From Halorubrum lipolyticum DSM 21995 (GTDB lineage: Archaea > Halobacteriota > Halobacteria > Halobacteriales > Haloferacaceae): a stretch of DNA of 64,000 nt. Both the position numbers and the translations under genes were made by a program. Location of the stretch: positions 145,107 to 209,106 of the forward strand of contig NZ_AOJG01000041.1 of assembly GCF_000337375.1 (NCBI RefSeq), in the 5' to 3' direction. The notes under the pieces were generated by a model. That model worked only from the letters and a program-made list of their open reading frames with translations, made no database searches and was not told where the DNA came from. Of the stretch, positions 7,623 through 17,100 are shown piece by piece. Every line of letters starts with the position of its first letter. Positions within the stretch are counted from its first letter, which is position 1.

Positions 7623-8510
7623 TCACAAGGGAGAGTAGTACGGGATCGGCGGGTGCGGCAGCGGGACCCCGAGCGTCGCGAGGCCGTGCTGGAGCGGGAT
7701 GTACCCGAGCGCGACGAAGGCGACGCCCAGCGCGCGGTGGAGCCGCATCCGGGTGTCGACGCTCACGGACCCGAACGCGGTCCCGAAGAGGAACAGCGCC
7801 GGCACGGTACCGAGCCCGAGCGCGGCGAGCGCGGCCGCGCCCCCGAGCGCGCTCCCTTGCACGAACGCGTAGAGGAACGCCGGGTACAGCAGGGGACACG
7901 GCAAGAGCCCGTGCGCGGCGCCGAGCCCGACGATCCGCCAGTCGCCGACCCACGCGTCGACCCGGGGGACGATCCGACCGGTGACGACGGCCGACGCCGC
8001 CTCGACGCCCGGGACCGGGAGGCGCCGCAGTTCCAGCCGGATCGCGTACCGCAGCCCGATCGCGATGACGACCGCGCCGACGACCAGCCCCGTCAGCGCG
8101 TGCACGTCGTCGGCCGCGGTCGTCACCGTCCGCGCGGTGACGAACGAGAGGCTCCCCGCGAGGCCGAACAGCCCGCCGATCGCGGCGTAGCTCGCCGCCC
8201 GCCCGAGATTGAACAGCGCGTGTTGACGCACCTGTCGCACGGTGAGGTCGTCGCTCCCGCCGGTCCGCGCGACCCGGTTCCGGCCGCCGCCACCGCCCGC
8301 GGCGTCGGCCCGCATCCGGTCCGCGTACGTCGAGACCAGCGGCCCGCACATCCCGAGGCAGTGGGCGCCGCCGAGGAGCCCGACGAGCAGGAACACGCCG
8401 AGGCTCAGCGGCTCGGCGGCGTGGATCGTCCCGGCGGGCTCGCAGGTCGCCGTCGCCGGGACGGGCGTCTGACGGGCCAGCGAGTCGAGGCCGCCCCCCA
8501 GTTCGAACAT
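7623..8510 (-). CDS. DsbD/SafE-like membrane protein
   Basis: A 295-aa polytopic membrane protein of the sulfite exporter TauE/SafE-like, DsbD_2 (UreH-like) family. The diagnostic GGAHCLGMCGPL box lies near residue 48 in the first transmembrane helix, followed by a Gly/Arg-rich loop and about five more helices (for example IGGLFGLAGSLSFV, LVVGAVVIAIGLRY, GAAHGLLPCPLLYP). The second motif GLLPCPLLYPAF carries a conserved Cys-Pro. Relatives occur beside cytochrome oxidase and copper-handling genes and are thought to move reducing equivalents or metal across the membrane. It lies upstream of and in the same direction as the SCO gene, with a gap of about 70 bp, which supports a shared role in copper-centre assembly. 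Confidence 0.8.
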   Translation of the reverse strand: MFELGGGLDSLARQTPVPATATCEPAGTIHAAEPLSLGVFLLVGLLGGAHCLGMCGPLVSTYADRMRADAAGGGGGRNRVARTGGSDDLTVRQVRQHALFNLGRAASYAAIGGLFGLAGSLSFVTARTVTTAADDVHALTGLVVGAVVIAIGLRYAIRLELRRLPVPGVEAASAVVTGRIVPRVDAWVGDWRIVGLGAAHGLLPCPLLYPAFLYAFVQGSALGGAAALAALGLGTVPALFLFGTAFGSVSVDTRMRLHRALGVAFVALGYIPLQHGLATLGVPLPHPPIPYYSPL

Positions 8511-8651
8511 AGCCGATCGGTCGAGCGGGACGGCCCTAACGGATCTGGTGCGATCGACGAACGCGGCGGCGAGAGGAGGGCCTCCGACCGCGGCGAGAGA
8601 AGGGCCTCCGACCGCGGCGAGAGAAGCAACCGGTGAGCGAGGGGGACCCGC

Positions 8652-9155
8652 TCACTCGAAGAGGCTGTCGACGGTCCGGACGAACCGGTCGACGATCCGG
8701 TCCGGGAGCGACGCCGACACCTCGTCGAGGAGCGCCGCGGTCCGCTCGGGGCGCGCGAGCGAGAGCCGCATCGGTCGGTCGTCGGACCTCTCGACGATCC
8801 CGCTCTCGACCAGGTTCGAGACGTGCCACGAGACGGTGCTGCGCGCGAGGCCGAGCTCGTCCGCGAGCGCGGCCGGCCGAGCCGGGCCGCCGGCGTGGAG
8901 CCGGACGAGGATCCCGCGAGCGGTCTCCCGGCGGAGGAAGGCGAGCGCCCGCCGCTCCCACGGGTCGAACTCCGGGTCAAAGTAGTGTGCGCGCCCGGCG
9001 ATCCGCTCGACCGCGACCTCGCCGTCGCGGACGAGCCGGCGGAGGTGGTACTGCGCCTGTCCGGTGGCGATGTCGAGGTCGCGGCTCACCCGGTTGAAGT
9101 GGACGCCCGGCGTGTCGCGGACGTGCCGACGAACCCGGGCTCTGGTGTCCGGCAT
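8652..9155 (-). CDS. Two-domain winged-helix transcriptional regulator
   Basis: A 167-aa DNA-binding protein with two winged-helix units. The first is about residues 1-60 (RDTPGVHFNRVSRDLDIATG, QAQYHLRRLVRDGEVAVERI). The second is about residues 75-140 and is ArsR/MarR-like (ALADELGLARSTVSWHVSNL then VESGIVERSD). This double wHTH layout is common in haloarchaeal regulators. No metal-binding cysteines are seen. It lies between the SCO/DsbD-like genes and the ABC/NosD genes and is divergent from a small membrane protein gene, so it is a likely regulator of this copper/nos-type region; that is inferred from position. I chose the ATG at 9155 because similarity to the first wHTH begins there. Confidence 0.75.
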   Translation of the reverse strand: MPDTRARVRRHVRDTPGVHFNRVSRDLDIATGQAQYHLRRLVRDGEVAVERIAGRAHYFDPEFDPWERRALAFLRRETARGILVRLHAGGPARPAALADELGLARSTVSWHVSNLVESGIVERSDDRPMRLSLARPERTAALLDEVSASLPDRIVDRFVRTVDSLFE

Positions 9156-9269
9156 GCGTGCTCGTCGCGAGCTACCCGATCGGTATTTAAAAACCGCTCG
9201 CGCGTTCCCTCCGATCGGGAGCGGTCGGGGCGTGTCTTCTTGTCGCTCGACGCAGTACGACTCGACAGC

Positions 9270-9617
9270 GTGAGTCCGATTCCCGCGAGCGCGGCCGTCG
9301 GCGGGTGGGGCGTAGAGGGGTCGCTGCCGCTGCTCGCCGTCGTGTTCGTCGCCGGCGTCGGCACCGGGCTCCTCTTCCTCGTGAGCCTCGTCGCGTACCG
9401 CCGCCGTCGAGGCCGGCAGTACGCACTTATCAGTGTCGCCGTCGGCGCCCTCTTTGTCCGCTCGGTCGTCGGCGCGGGCACCGTCCTCGGCGTCGTGCCG
9501 ATGCCGGTCCACCACTTCCTCGAACACAGCCTCGACTTCCTGATCGCGGCGGTCGTCCTCTACGCGGTGTACGCGCACGCCCCGGGTTCGGTGGGCGACG
9601 ACGCGGCCTCGGAGTGA
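9270..9617 (+). CDS. Small four-helix membrane protein
   Basis: A 115-aa membrane protein from a GTG start. Segments LPLLAVVFVAGVGTGLLFLV, YALISVAVGALFVRSVVGAG and FLIAAVVLYAVYAHA are clear transmembrane helices, and the conserved-looking PMPVHHFLEHSLD between helices contains three His that could bind metal or heme. It resembles small haloarchaeal membrane proteins found beside nos/SCO regulators, but I do not know its function. It is divergent from the wHTH regulator and convergent with the permease gene, which places it in the copper/nos region. Confidence 0.6.
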   Translation: MSPIPASAAVGGWGVEGSLPLLAVVFVAGVGTGLLFLVSLVAYRRRRGRQYALISVAVGALFVRSVVGAGTVLGVVPMPVHHFLEHSLDFLIAAVVLYAVYAHAPGSVGDDAASE

Positions 9618-9643
9618 CCGGAAGAAACACCTCGACCGCCGTC

Positions 9644-10507
9644 TCAGCCGCCGAACCCGCTTCGAACGCGCTCGATAGCGGCGTCGACGCGGCGGCCGTA
9701 CGCCAGCGTCGCGCCCGCGACGACGGCGCCGAGGAGCGTCCAGCCGACGAGCGAGCCGACCGCGCGACCCGTCGCAACGAAGTCGCCCTCGGGCGCGAAC
9801 GCGACGCCGATCACGTGTTCGAAGACGAGGCCGCGGAACGCCCCGTTCGGCGTCAGCGGGAGCGATCCCGGGATCGTCGCCGAGGACGCTCCGCCGCCGA
9901 GCGAGCGGAGCAGGAGGAGGTCGCCGCCGAGCACGCCCGCGACCAGCGCGAGGGCGCCGAGCGCGATCGCGCTCCGGCGGCTCGCGGCGAGCGCCGAGAC
10001 CGCCGCCGCGAGCGACACGTACGCCGCGCCGAGGAGGAGGACGAACGCGAGGAACCTGAGGTACAAGAGCGGCGAGTCGACGCCGGCGTGCGTCGCGAAG
10101 ATCCCCGTGTCCGGCGCGGCGGTCAGCCAGACGCCGACGCCGACCACGGCGTACGGGACGCCGACCACGGCGACGAGCGCGACCGTCCGGGCCAGCAACA
10201 CCCCGGCGACGTACTCGCCGACGCGGACCGGATACGTTCGGATCACCGCGAGCTCGCCGCTCGCGCCGTCGGCGAGCAGCGCGCGGTAGCCCAACACCAC
10301 CGCGGCGACCGGGACGAGCGCCTCGGTCGGGAGGAGCAGGTCGACGACCGCCGGCACGAACCCGGTCGCTCCCCCGCCGCCCGCCGCGAGGAGGCCGCCG
10401 ACGGCGGCGAGCAGGCCGACCGCCAGCACGCCGTAGCCGGGGGTCCGGACCACCGTCGCGAGCTCGCGCCGGAACACGGTCGCGACCCCGGTGAGCGGGC
10501 CGGTCAT
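9644..10507 (-). CDS. nosY: ABC transporter permease, NosY-like
   Basis: A 287-aa integral membrane protein with about six transmembrane helices (VLAVGLLAAVGGLLAAGG, LLPTEALVPVAAVVLGYRAL, TVALVAVVGVPYAVVGVGVW, LAFVLLLGAAYVSLAAAVSA, IALGALALVAGVLGGDLLLL, LVGWTLLGAVVAGATLAYG). Its start overlaps the ATPase gene by 4 bp and the order NosD-NosF-NosY is preserved, which identifies it as the membrane part of a NosFY-type exporter. In denitrifiers this complex with NosD supports maturation of the Cu-Z centre of nitrous oxide reductase. No nosZ is in the window, so the target metalloprotein here is uncertain. Confidence 0.8.
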   Translation of the reverse strand: MTGPLTGVATVFRRELATVVRTPGYGVLAVGLLAAVGGLLAAGGGGATGFVPAVVDLLLPTEALVPVAAVVLGYRALLADGASGELAVIRTYPVRVGEYVAGVLLARTVALVAVVGVPYAVVGVGVWLTAAPDTGIFATHAGVDSPLLYLRFLAFVLLLGAAYVSLAAAVSALAASRRSAIALGALALVAGVLGGDLLLLRSLGGGASSATIPGSLPLTPNGAFRGLVFEHVIGVAFAPEGDFVATGRAVGSLVGWTLLGAVVAGATLAYGRRVDAAIERVRSGFGG

Positions 10508-11298
10508 CGGTCCGACACCCCCGTGACGTGAACGCCCGGCTCCGCGTCGCCGGCGTCGCGTTCGCCCTCGTCGCCACCCGCCCCATCGCCCTCTCCCGGA
10601 GCCGACGCACTCGTTTCGCCGACCACGACGCGGTACAGCTCCCGCGCGTCGGCGGCGCCGCGTTCCTCGAGCAGACGGTCGAGCGGTCCCGCGGCGGCGA
10701 CCTCCCCGCGACGGAGGAGCACGACCCGGTCGGCGTGCTCGTCGACGAGGTCGAGCGCGTGCGAGGAGACCGCGACGGCGGTGTCGCCGTCGGCCAGCTC
10801 GGTCGCCGCGCGGAACGCGCGCTCGCGCATCCCCGGGTCGAGGCCGCTCGCCGGCTCGTCGAGGGCGACAAGCGAGGGGTCGCCGAGGACCGCCTGCGCG
10901 ATGCCGAGCAGGCGACGCATCCCGCCCGAGAGCGCCTCCACGCGCCGGTCGCCGGCGTCGCCGAGCCCGATCCGCTCCAGCGCCGCGTCCGGGTCGTCGC
11001 CGACGAGGCGCGCGTAGAACGCGAGCGTCTCGCGAGCGGTGAACCCCTCGCGGAACGGCACCCGCTGCGGGAGGTAGCCGATCGGCTTCGGTCCGGTCGC
11101 GCCGGGGTGCCGGACCTCGCCCGCGGTCGGCTCCGTCGCGCCGACGAGCGCCCGGAGCAGGGTCGACTTCCCGGACCCGTTCGGACCGATCACGGCGGTG
11201 ACGCCGGGCTCGACCGCGAGCGAGACCGACTCGAGCACCGGGACGCCGCCGTACGTCCGCGTGACCTCCGAGAGGGCCGCGACGGGCTCGTCAGGCAT
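10504..11298 (-). CDS. nosF: ABC transporter ATPase, NosF-like
   Basis: A 264-aa ABC ATPase. Walker A is GPNGSGKST (near residue 38), the Q-loop is in GYLPQRVPF, the signature is LSGGMRRLLG and Walker B is LVALDEPASGLDPG, with the H-loop in VAVSSHALDLVD, so all catalytic elements are intact. A charged tail rich in Gly, Asp and Glu (EGDGAGGDEGERDAGD) is added after about residue 235. It overlaps nosD by 8 bp and nosY by 4 bp, so the three genes form one translationally coupled unit. It would energise the NosY permease. Confidence 0.85.
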   Translation of the reverse strand: MPDEPVAALSEVTRTYGGVPVLESVSLAVEPGVTAVIGPNGSGKSTLLRALVGATEPTAGEVRHPGATGPKPIGYLPQRVPFREGFTARETLAFYARLVGDDPDAALERIGLGDAGDRRVEALSGGMRRLLGIAQAVLGDPSLVALDEPASGLDPGMRERAFRAATELADGDTAVAVSSHALDLVDEHADRVVLLRRGEVAAAGPLDRLLEERGAADARELYRVVVGETSASAPGEGDGAGGDEGERDAGDAEPGVHVTGVSDR

Positions 11299-13441
11299 CG
11301 CCCGGGCCCTCCGTCGTGGCTGGTGTCGGTGATGTCGCTGGCGCCACTGGTGCCGCTGGTGTCGTCGAACCGTTCCGTTTCGCTCGTGGATCGATACCCC
11401 CGCTCGTCGCGTTGCGGTCGCGTGCGTTCATGGCTGCGTCCCCGTCTCCGTCCCCGCTCCGCCCGTCCAGTTCCGCGCGCCAGTCGGCGTGGACCGCCCC
11501 CGCCCCCGGATCGAGCGCGGCGTCGATCCGATCCGGTGAGTACGGTGCCGACGCCGGTGCCGGGTCGATGACGCTCCCCGAGCGCGCTCCAGGAACGGTC
11601 CCGCGGAGGCGATCGAGGAGGGCGACGGCTGGCGACTCGCGCACGGCGACGGCGGCGACCTCGCGGTGGAGCGCGCCGTCGACCGGGGAGGTCGGCCGGT
11701 ACGCTCGCTCCCCGGGCTCGTGGACCCCGACGTTCGCCCCTTCCCAGTAGTTCCCGCGGTCGCCGTCGGCCCAGACTCGGAGCGCGCCCGCGCCGGCGGC
11801 CGCGTGCTCCGCGTTGCCGACGAAGTCGTTCGCGACGACTCGGCTCGACGGAACGACCGTGGTCGCGCGGGCCCCGAGCTCGTTGTCCGCGGCGACGTTG
11901 CGCTCGTACAGCGACCCCCGCGAGCTGGTCGAGAAGCCGAGCTCGTTGTCGACGAGGGTGTTGTACCCGACGTACGTCCGGGTGCCCGAGGCCTGCACCC
12001 CCGCGCTGGAGTTCCGCACGTCGTTGCCGACGATCGCGTTGCCCGACGGCCGCGTCATCACCGTGATGCCCGCGAACAGCTCGTTCCGGAACGCGTTGTC
12101 GGCGAGCAGCGCGTCGCCCGTGTACATGAGGTGCGTCCCGTAGCGGTTGTCCGCGAACGTGGAGTTCCGGACGACCGAGCCGTCGGCGCGGTGAAGGTAG
12201 ATCCCGTCGCGGCCGCCCTCGAACCTGCTGTCGGTCACCGTCACCCGCGACTGCATCCCCGTGATCCCCATGAAGCCGTCCTGCCACTCGGCCGTCCCGT
12301 CGACGCGGAGGCCTCGGACGACGGCGTGAGAGCCCTCCCGGAGGAGCAGGCCGCTCGCGTTCGCCTCGACCGTCACGTCGTCGACGACGAGTCCCGGCGC
12401 GTCGACCGCCCGGATCCCGGCGTCGCCGTGGCCGTAGCCGAGCTGGATGTTGGTGTCCCACACCTCGCCGGCGTCCGACTCGCCGCTTCCGCCACCGCCC
12501 TCGCGCCCCTCGCGCGCCGCCTCCGGGTCGCGCGTCTGGCCCCCGCTCCCGTCGACCGAGAGCCCGGTGAGCGCCACGTCCGGCGCACGCACCGTGATCA
12601 CCGACCCGTCGCCGTCGCCGCTGATCCGCGCGTCCTCGCCGGCGATCGTCACCGACTCGTTCACCGTCAGGGTCTCCTCGTAGGTCCCGGGTGGCACGAC
12701 GACGGTCGTGTTCGCCGGCGCGGCGGCGACCGCCGCCTCGACCGTCGGCGCGTCCTCCCCGACGACGACCGAGACCGGTCGATCGGCGCGGCGCTCGGCG
12801 GCCGCGATCCGCTCGTCGGCGGCGTCCCAGCGCTCGGGAGCCATCGAGCGCACCGTCGCCGCCGAGTCGGTGTCGTACGACCGGCTCCGGACCGCCTCCC
12901 AGCCGACCGCCCGCCCGCCGTGGTCGGCGGCGAACGCCTCGGCGGCCTCCCGCGTGCGGAACGGGACGACCGTCTCGCCCGCCGGGCTCCGGGCGTCGCT
13001 CCCGACGACGTAGACCGCCTCCGCGGCCGGCGTCCACTCGCCGGCGAACGTCGATTCGAACAGCCCGGTCTCGGTCGTCCCCGGCCGCGCGTCGTCGAAC
13101 GTCTCGACGTAGGCGGCGATCGGGTAGCCGAACTGGCGTTCGGTCCGGCCGTCCCCGAGCGTCGCCGCGAACGACTCGACGCCGTTGTACCCGACGACGT
13201 ACTGCAGCTGCGAGTAGAAGACCTGCGTCCGCGGGACCCGCGCCGACCCGGCCATCAGCGCGTCCGTCTCGGAGGAGAGCCCGAGCTCGACCGCGTCGTC
13301 GTAGGCGACGGGCGAGGGCGCGGCCGACTCGGGGTCGGCAGCGAACGCCCCCGCCGTCGCGACGACCGCGGCGAGGAGGAGCGCGCCGAGCGCGATCCGG
13401 AGCGCCCGAGACGGATCGCCGTAGGGGTCGAAAACCGTCAC
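11291..13441 (-). CDS. nosD: NosD-type periplasmic copper-binding protein
   Basis: A 716-aa protein from a GTG start. An N-terminal membrane helix (IALGALLLAAVVATAGAFAA) exports it. The central region (about residues 245-560) is a right-handed parallel beta-helix with CASH/NosD repeats (VRGLRVDGTAEW, NSTFADNRYGTHLMYTGDAL, NAIVGNDVRNSSAG, RVVANDFVGNAEH). The segment before it holds a NosL-like part (FRTREAAEAFAADHGGRAVG). The C-terminus is low complexity (Pro/Ala/Thr) and ends ATTEGPGDA. NosD proteins work with NosFY in copper-sulfur centre assembly. It is the first gene of the nosDFY unit. Its length is larger than bacterial NosD (about 450 aa) because of the extra N-terminal region and the tail. 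Confidence 0.85.
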   Translation of the reverse strand: MTVFDPYGDPSRALRIALGALLLAAVVATAGAFAADPESAAPSPVAYDDAVELGLSSETDALMAGSARVPRTQVFYSQLQYVVGYNGVESFAATLGDGRTERQFGYPIAAYVETFDDARPGTTETGLFESTFAGEWTPAAEAVYVVGSDARSPAGETVVPFRTREAAEAFAADHGGRAVGWEAVRSRSYDTDSAATVRSMAPERWDAADERIAAAERRADRPVSVVVGEDAPTVEAAVAAAPANTTVVVPPGTYEETLTVNESVTIAGEDARISGDGDGSVITVRAPDVALTGLSVDGSGGQTRDPEAAREGREGGGGSGESDAGEVWDTNIQLGYGHGDAGIRAVDAPGLVVDDVTVEANASGLLLREGSHAVVRGLRVDGTAEWQDGFMGITGMQSRVTVTDSRFEGGRDGIYLHRADGSVVRNSTFADNRYGTHLMYTGDALLADNAFRNELFAGITVMTRPSGNAIVGNDVRNSSAGVQASGTRTYVGYNTLVDNELGFSTSSRGSLYERNVAADNELGARATTVVPSSRVVANDFVGNAEHAAAGAGALRVWADGDRGNYWEGANVGVHEPGERAYRPTSPVDGALHREVAAVAVRESPAVALLDRLRGTVPGARSGSVIDPAPASAPYSPDRIDAALDPGAGAVHADWRAELDGRSGDGDGDAAMNARDRNATSGGIDPRAKRNGSTTPAAPVAPATSPTPATTEGPGDA

Positions 13442-13546
13442 GGAGGCGGTTCGACCGCCCGGGGGTTATCCGATCTGGTTCGTTCCTCGAACGACGGTCT
13501 GAATCGGTCCCGAGGGCCTAAGACGGTCGTTACGCAACTATCGCTC

Positions 13547-14131
13547 ATGACCGAACACCAGCGCTCGTCGACATCGCGGTCGAGTTGGTCGCGTCGGGGT
13601 CTCCTCGCCGGGGTCGGCGCGGGTCTCTCGCTCGCGGCCGCCGGCTGTCTCGGCGACGAGAGCGCGTCGATCACTCCAGTCTCGCTCGACGGCGAGCGCG
13701 CGTGCGACGAGTGCGGCATGATCATCGAGGACCACCCGGGACCGGTCGGACAGGTCCACTTCGAGGACGACGAGCCCGAGGGCGGGCGACCGGGACAGTT
13801 CTGCAGCAGCACCTGCACCTACACCTACCGGTTCGACGCGGCAGACGCGGGGCGGTCCCCGCTGGCGACGTTCCTCACCGACTACTCGCTCGTCGAGCAG
13901 GAGGTGTTCGAGGAGGGGGACGACACGATGTTCTCCTCGCACGTCGAGAGCGACGCGTTCTCGCGGACGACCGACCTCACCGTCGTCGCGCGCAGCGAGG
14001 TCGTCGGCGCCATGGGGCCCGAGCTGATCCCGTTCGGCGAGGAGAGCGACGTCGACGCGTTCGTCGAGGCGTACGGCGGCGAACCGATGCCCGCGGAGGA
14101 GGTGGAACGGTCGACGCTGGAAGCGTTATAA
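13547..14131 (+). CDS. nosL: NosL-like copper lipoprotein
   Basis: A 194-aa lipoprotein. The twin-arginine motif SRRGLLAG and lipobox AAGC near residue 42 predict Tat export and lipid anchoring. The mature part has the NosL metal site: CDECGMIIEDHPGP, then VHFEDDE and PGQFCSSTCTYTYRF. Bacterial NosL binds Cu(I) and supplies copper to nitrous oxide reductase. The gene is divergent from nosD across about 105 bp holding both promoters, and convergent with carB. It belongs functionally with the nosDFY and SCO genes. Confidence 0.88.
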   Translation: MTEHQRSSTSRSSWSRRGLLAGVGAGLSLAAAGCLGDESASITPVSLDGERACDECGMIIEDHPGPVGQVHFEDDEPEGGRPGQFCSSTCTYTYRFDAADAGRSPLATFLTDYSLVEQEVFEEGDDTMFSSHVESDAFSRTTDLTVVARSEVVGAMGPELIPFGEESDVDAFVEAYGGEPMPAEEVERSTLEAL

Positions 14132-14140
14132 ATAGCCGAG

Positions 14141-14160
14141 CGCGGCCCGTCCGGGCCGCG
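14141..14160. terminator. Palindrome between nosL and carB
   Basis: cgcggcccg and cgggccgcg form a perfect 9-bp inverted repeat with a 2-base loop in the gap between the convergent nosL and carB genes. ttataaat occurs on each side (14126-14133 and 14167-14174). It is suited to a bidirectional terminator, although archaeal termination depends mainly on T-runs, so this is tentative. Confidence 0.45.
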
Positions 14161-14198
14161 TATCGCTTATAAATCGGTCCCGCAGTACCGACGGTCGC

Positions 14199-17100
14199 CT
14201 ACTCGCTCGCGCCCCAGTTCTCGACGCGCTTCGGCCGGTCGGAGACGGCCATCACGTCGAGGTCGTCGGCCTTGTGCTCGATCGCCTCTAAGGCCGCCTT
14301 CGCGGAGGCGTGCGTCGAGAAGTAGGTGATCTCCTCTTCGACGGCGACCTCCAGCAAGTCGCGCTGGCGCGAGACGATGAGGTCGATCTGGCCGCGCCTC
14401 GCGGCCTCGATCAGGTCCGTCGCCTCGCTCAGCTCGAAGTGCTCGGCGTACCCCGCGACGAGGGCCTCGCCCGCCTCGGTGTCCGGGTCGGGGAACTCGT
14501 CGGCCGAGAGGTCGACGACGGCGGTGCCGGACTCCGGGATCGGCTTGCTCGTCGCGTCCTGCGCCTTGTCGTACGCCTTGCCGAACGAGCGGGCGGTGCC
14601 CATCACTTCGCCGGTCGACTTCATCTCCGGGCCGAGCCGCGGGTCCGAGCCCGGCAGGCGGTCGAACGGGAGGACGACCTCCTTCACGCTGCGGTGCTCC
14701 GGGATCTGCTCGTCGACGTCGAGGTCGGCGAGCGTCAGGTCGTCCGTCATCACCTTGGCCGCGAGCTTCGCGATGGGGACGCCCGTCGCCTTCGAGACGA
14801 ACGGGACCGTCCGCGAGGAGCGCGGGTTCGCCTCCAACACGTACACCTCGCTGTCGGCGTCGTCGGCGCCGACGCCCGTCACCGCGAGCTGGACGTTGAG
14901 CAGGCCGACCGTGTCGAGCGCGCGGGCGATGTCCTCGGTGACCTCGCGGACCCGCCCGAGCGTCTCGTCGTCGAGCGAGCGCGGCGGGATCATGCAGGCG
15001 GAGTCGCCCGAGTGGACGCCCGCGCTCTCGACGTGTTCCATCACGCCGCCGAGCAGCACGTCCTCGCCGTCCGCGACGGCGTCGACGTCCAGTTCGACCG
15101 CGTCGTCGAGGAACTGGTCGACGAGGATGGGTTTGTCCGGCGAGACCCGGACCGCCTCCTCGATGTACTCCTCCAGCTCCGCGTCGTTCTCGACGACCCG
15201 CATCGCGCGCCCGCCGAGGACGTAGGAGGGGCGCACGAGGACGGGGTAGCCGATGTCGTGGGCCAGCTCGAGCGCCTCGCCCTCGCTCGTCGCGGTGCCG
15301 CCCTCGGGCTGGGCGACGCCCATCTCGTCCATCAGGACGTTGAAGCGGTCGCGGTCCTCCGCGAGGTCCATCGCCTCGACGCTCGTCCCCAGGATCGAGC
15401 AGTCGAGCCCGCGGCGCTCGAGCTCAGCCTCGAGCGGTTCGCCGATGTTCACCGAGGTCTGTCCGCCGAACTGGACCATCACGCCGTCGGCGCCGGTCGC
15501 CTCGGCCACGTCGGCCACCTCCTCGGCGGTGATCGGGTCGAAGAAGAGCCCGTCGGAGGTGTCGTAGTCGGTCGAGACGGTCTCGGGGTTGTTGTTGACG
15601 ACGTGCGCCTCGATGCCGAGCTCGCGGAGCGCCTGGATCGCGTGGACCGAGCAGTAGTCGAACTCGACGCCCTGCCCGATCCGGATCGGGCCGCCGCCGA
15701 CGACGACCACGCTGTCGACGCTCTTGTCGACGACGAGCTCGCCCGCCGCGGCGTCGCCCTTCAGGGGTCCGCGCTCGAACTCCGACTGGCGCGCGGAGTA
15801 GTAGTACGGTGTCTCGGCGGCGAACTCGCCGGCGCAGGTGTCGACCTGCTTGTACGTCCGGCCGGGCACGTCCGTCTCGACGGCGTCGACGTCGGTCCCG
15901 CCGCCGGCGAGCGCGGCGATCTCGGCGTTCGTGTGGCCCGCGGTGGCCGCCTGCGCGAACTCGCCGTTCTGGGCGGCCTGCGCGGAGTCGCTGACCCGTT
16001 TGAACCGCTCGAGGTACCACGGCTTGATCCCGGTCAGGTCCTCGATGTCCGCGACGGTGTAGCCGCGGTCGAACGCCTCGAAGATGGCGTACGGCCGGTC
16101 CGGCGTCGGGCGTTCGAGGTACTCGGTCTCGAGGGCGTCGTCGCCGACCGCGCCCCAGTCGACCGCCGGGTCGTACTCGGAGGAGCGGAGCGACTTCAGC
16201 AGGCTCTCCTCGAAGTTCCGGCCGATGGACATCGCCTCGCCCGTCGACTTCATCGCCGTGCCGAGCTCGAAGTCCACGTCGTCGAACTTGTCGATGGGCC
16301 ACCGCGGCACCTTCGTCACCACGTAGTCGATGGCGGGCTCGAAGGCGGCGGTCGTCTCGCCGGTGATCTCGTTGTCGATCTCGTGGAGCCGCTTGCCGAG
16401 CGCGACCTTCGCGGTGACGCGGGCGATCGGGTAGCCGGTCGCCTTCGAGGCGAGCGCGGAGGAGCGCGAGACGCGGGGATTCACTTCTACCACGCGGTAC
16501 TCGCCGCCGGGCGTGCCGTCGTCGTGCCACGCGAACTGGATGTTACAGCCGCCCTGGATGCCGAGGTCCCGAATGACTTCGAGCGCCGCGTCGCGCATCT
16601 CCTGGTGCCCGTCGTCGGGGATGACCTGCGAGGGGGTGACGACCGTCGACTCGCCGGTGTGGATCCCCATCGGGTCGATGTTCTCCATGTTGCAGATGAT
16701 GATACAGGAGTCGTCGGCGTCCCGCATCACCTCGTACTCGAGCTCGACCCAGCCCGCGATGGACTCGGTGACGAGCACCTCGCTGTTCCGCGAGAGGCGG
16801 AGCCCCTTGCGGACGCGCTCGACCAGCTCCTCGAAGTCGTCGACGACGCCGGAACCGGAGCCGCCGAGCGTGTACGTCGTCCGGGCGATGACGGGAAGGC
16901 CGCCGACCGAGTCGACCGCGGCTTGGACGCGCTCGCGGAGGGCCGCCTCGTCGAAGTCGGTGACCGACTCGCCCTCGTCGAGCGAGATGGTCGTCGACTT
17001 CGGCACCGGCTGGCCGAGGCCCTCCATCCGCTGCCGGAAGAGGTCGCGGTCCTCCGTCGCGTAGATGGTGTCGAGCGGCGTCCCCATCACGTCGACGTCG

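Noticed and set aside
14126..14174. ttataaat-flanked palindrome as a third copy of the structured element
   Set aside because: It has none of the conserved boxes and is a single short hairpin between convergent genes, better explained as a terminator.
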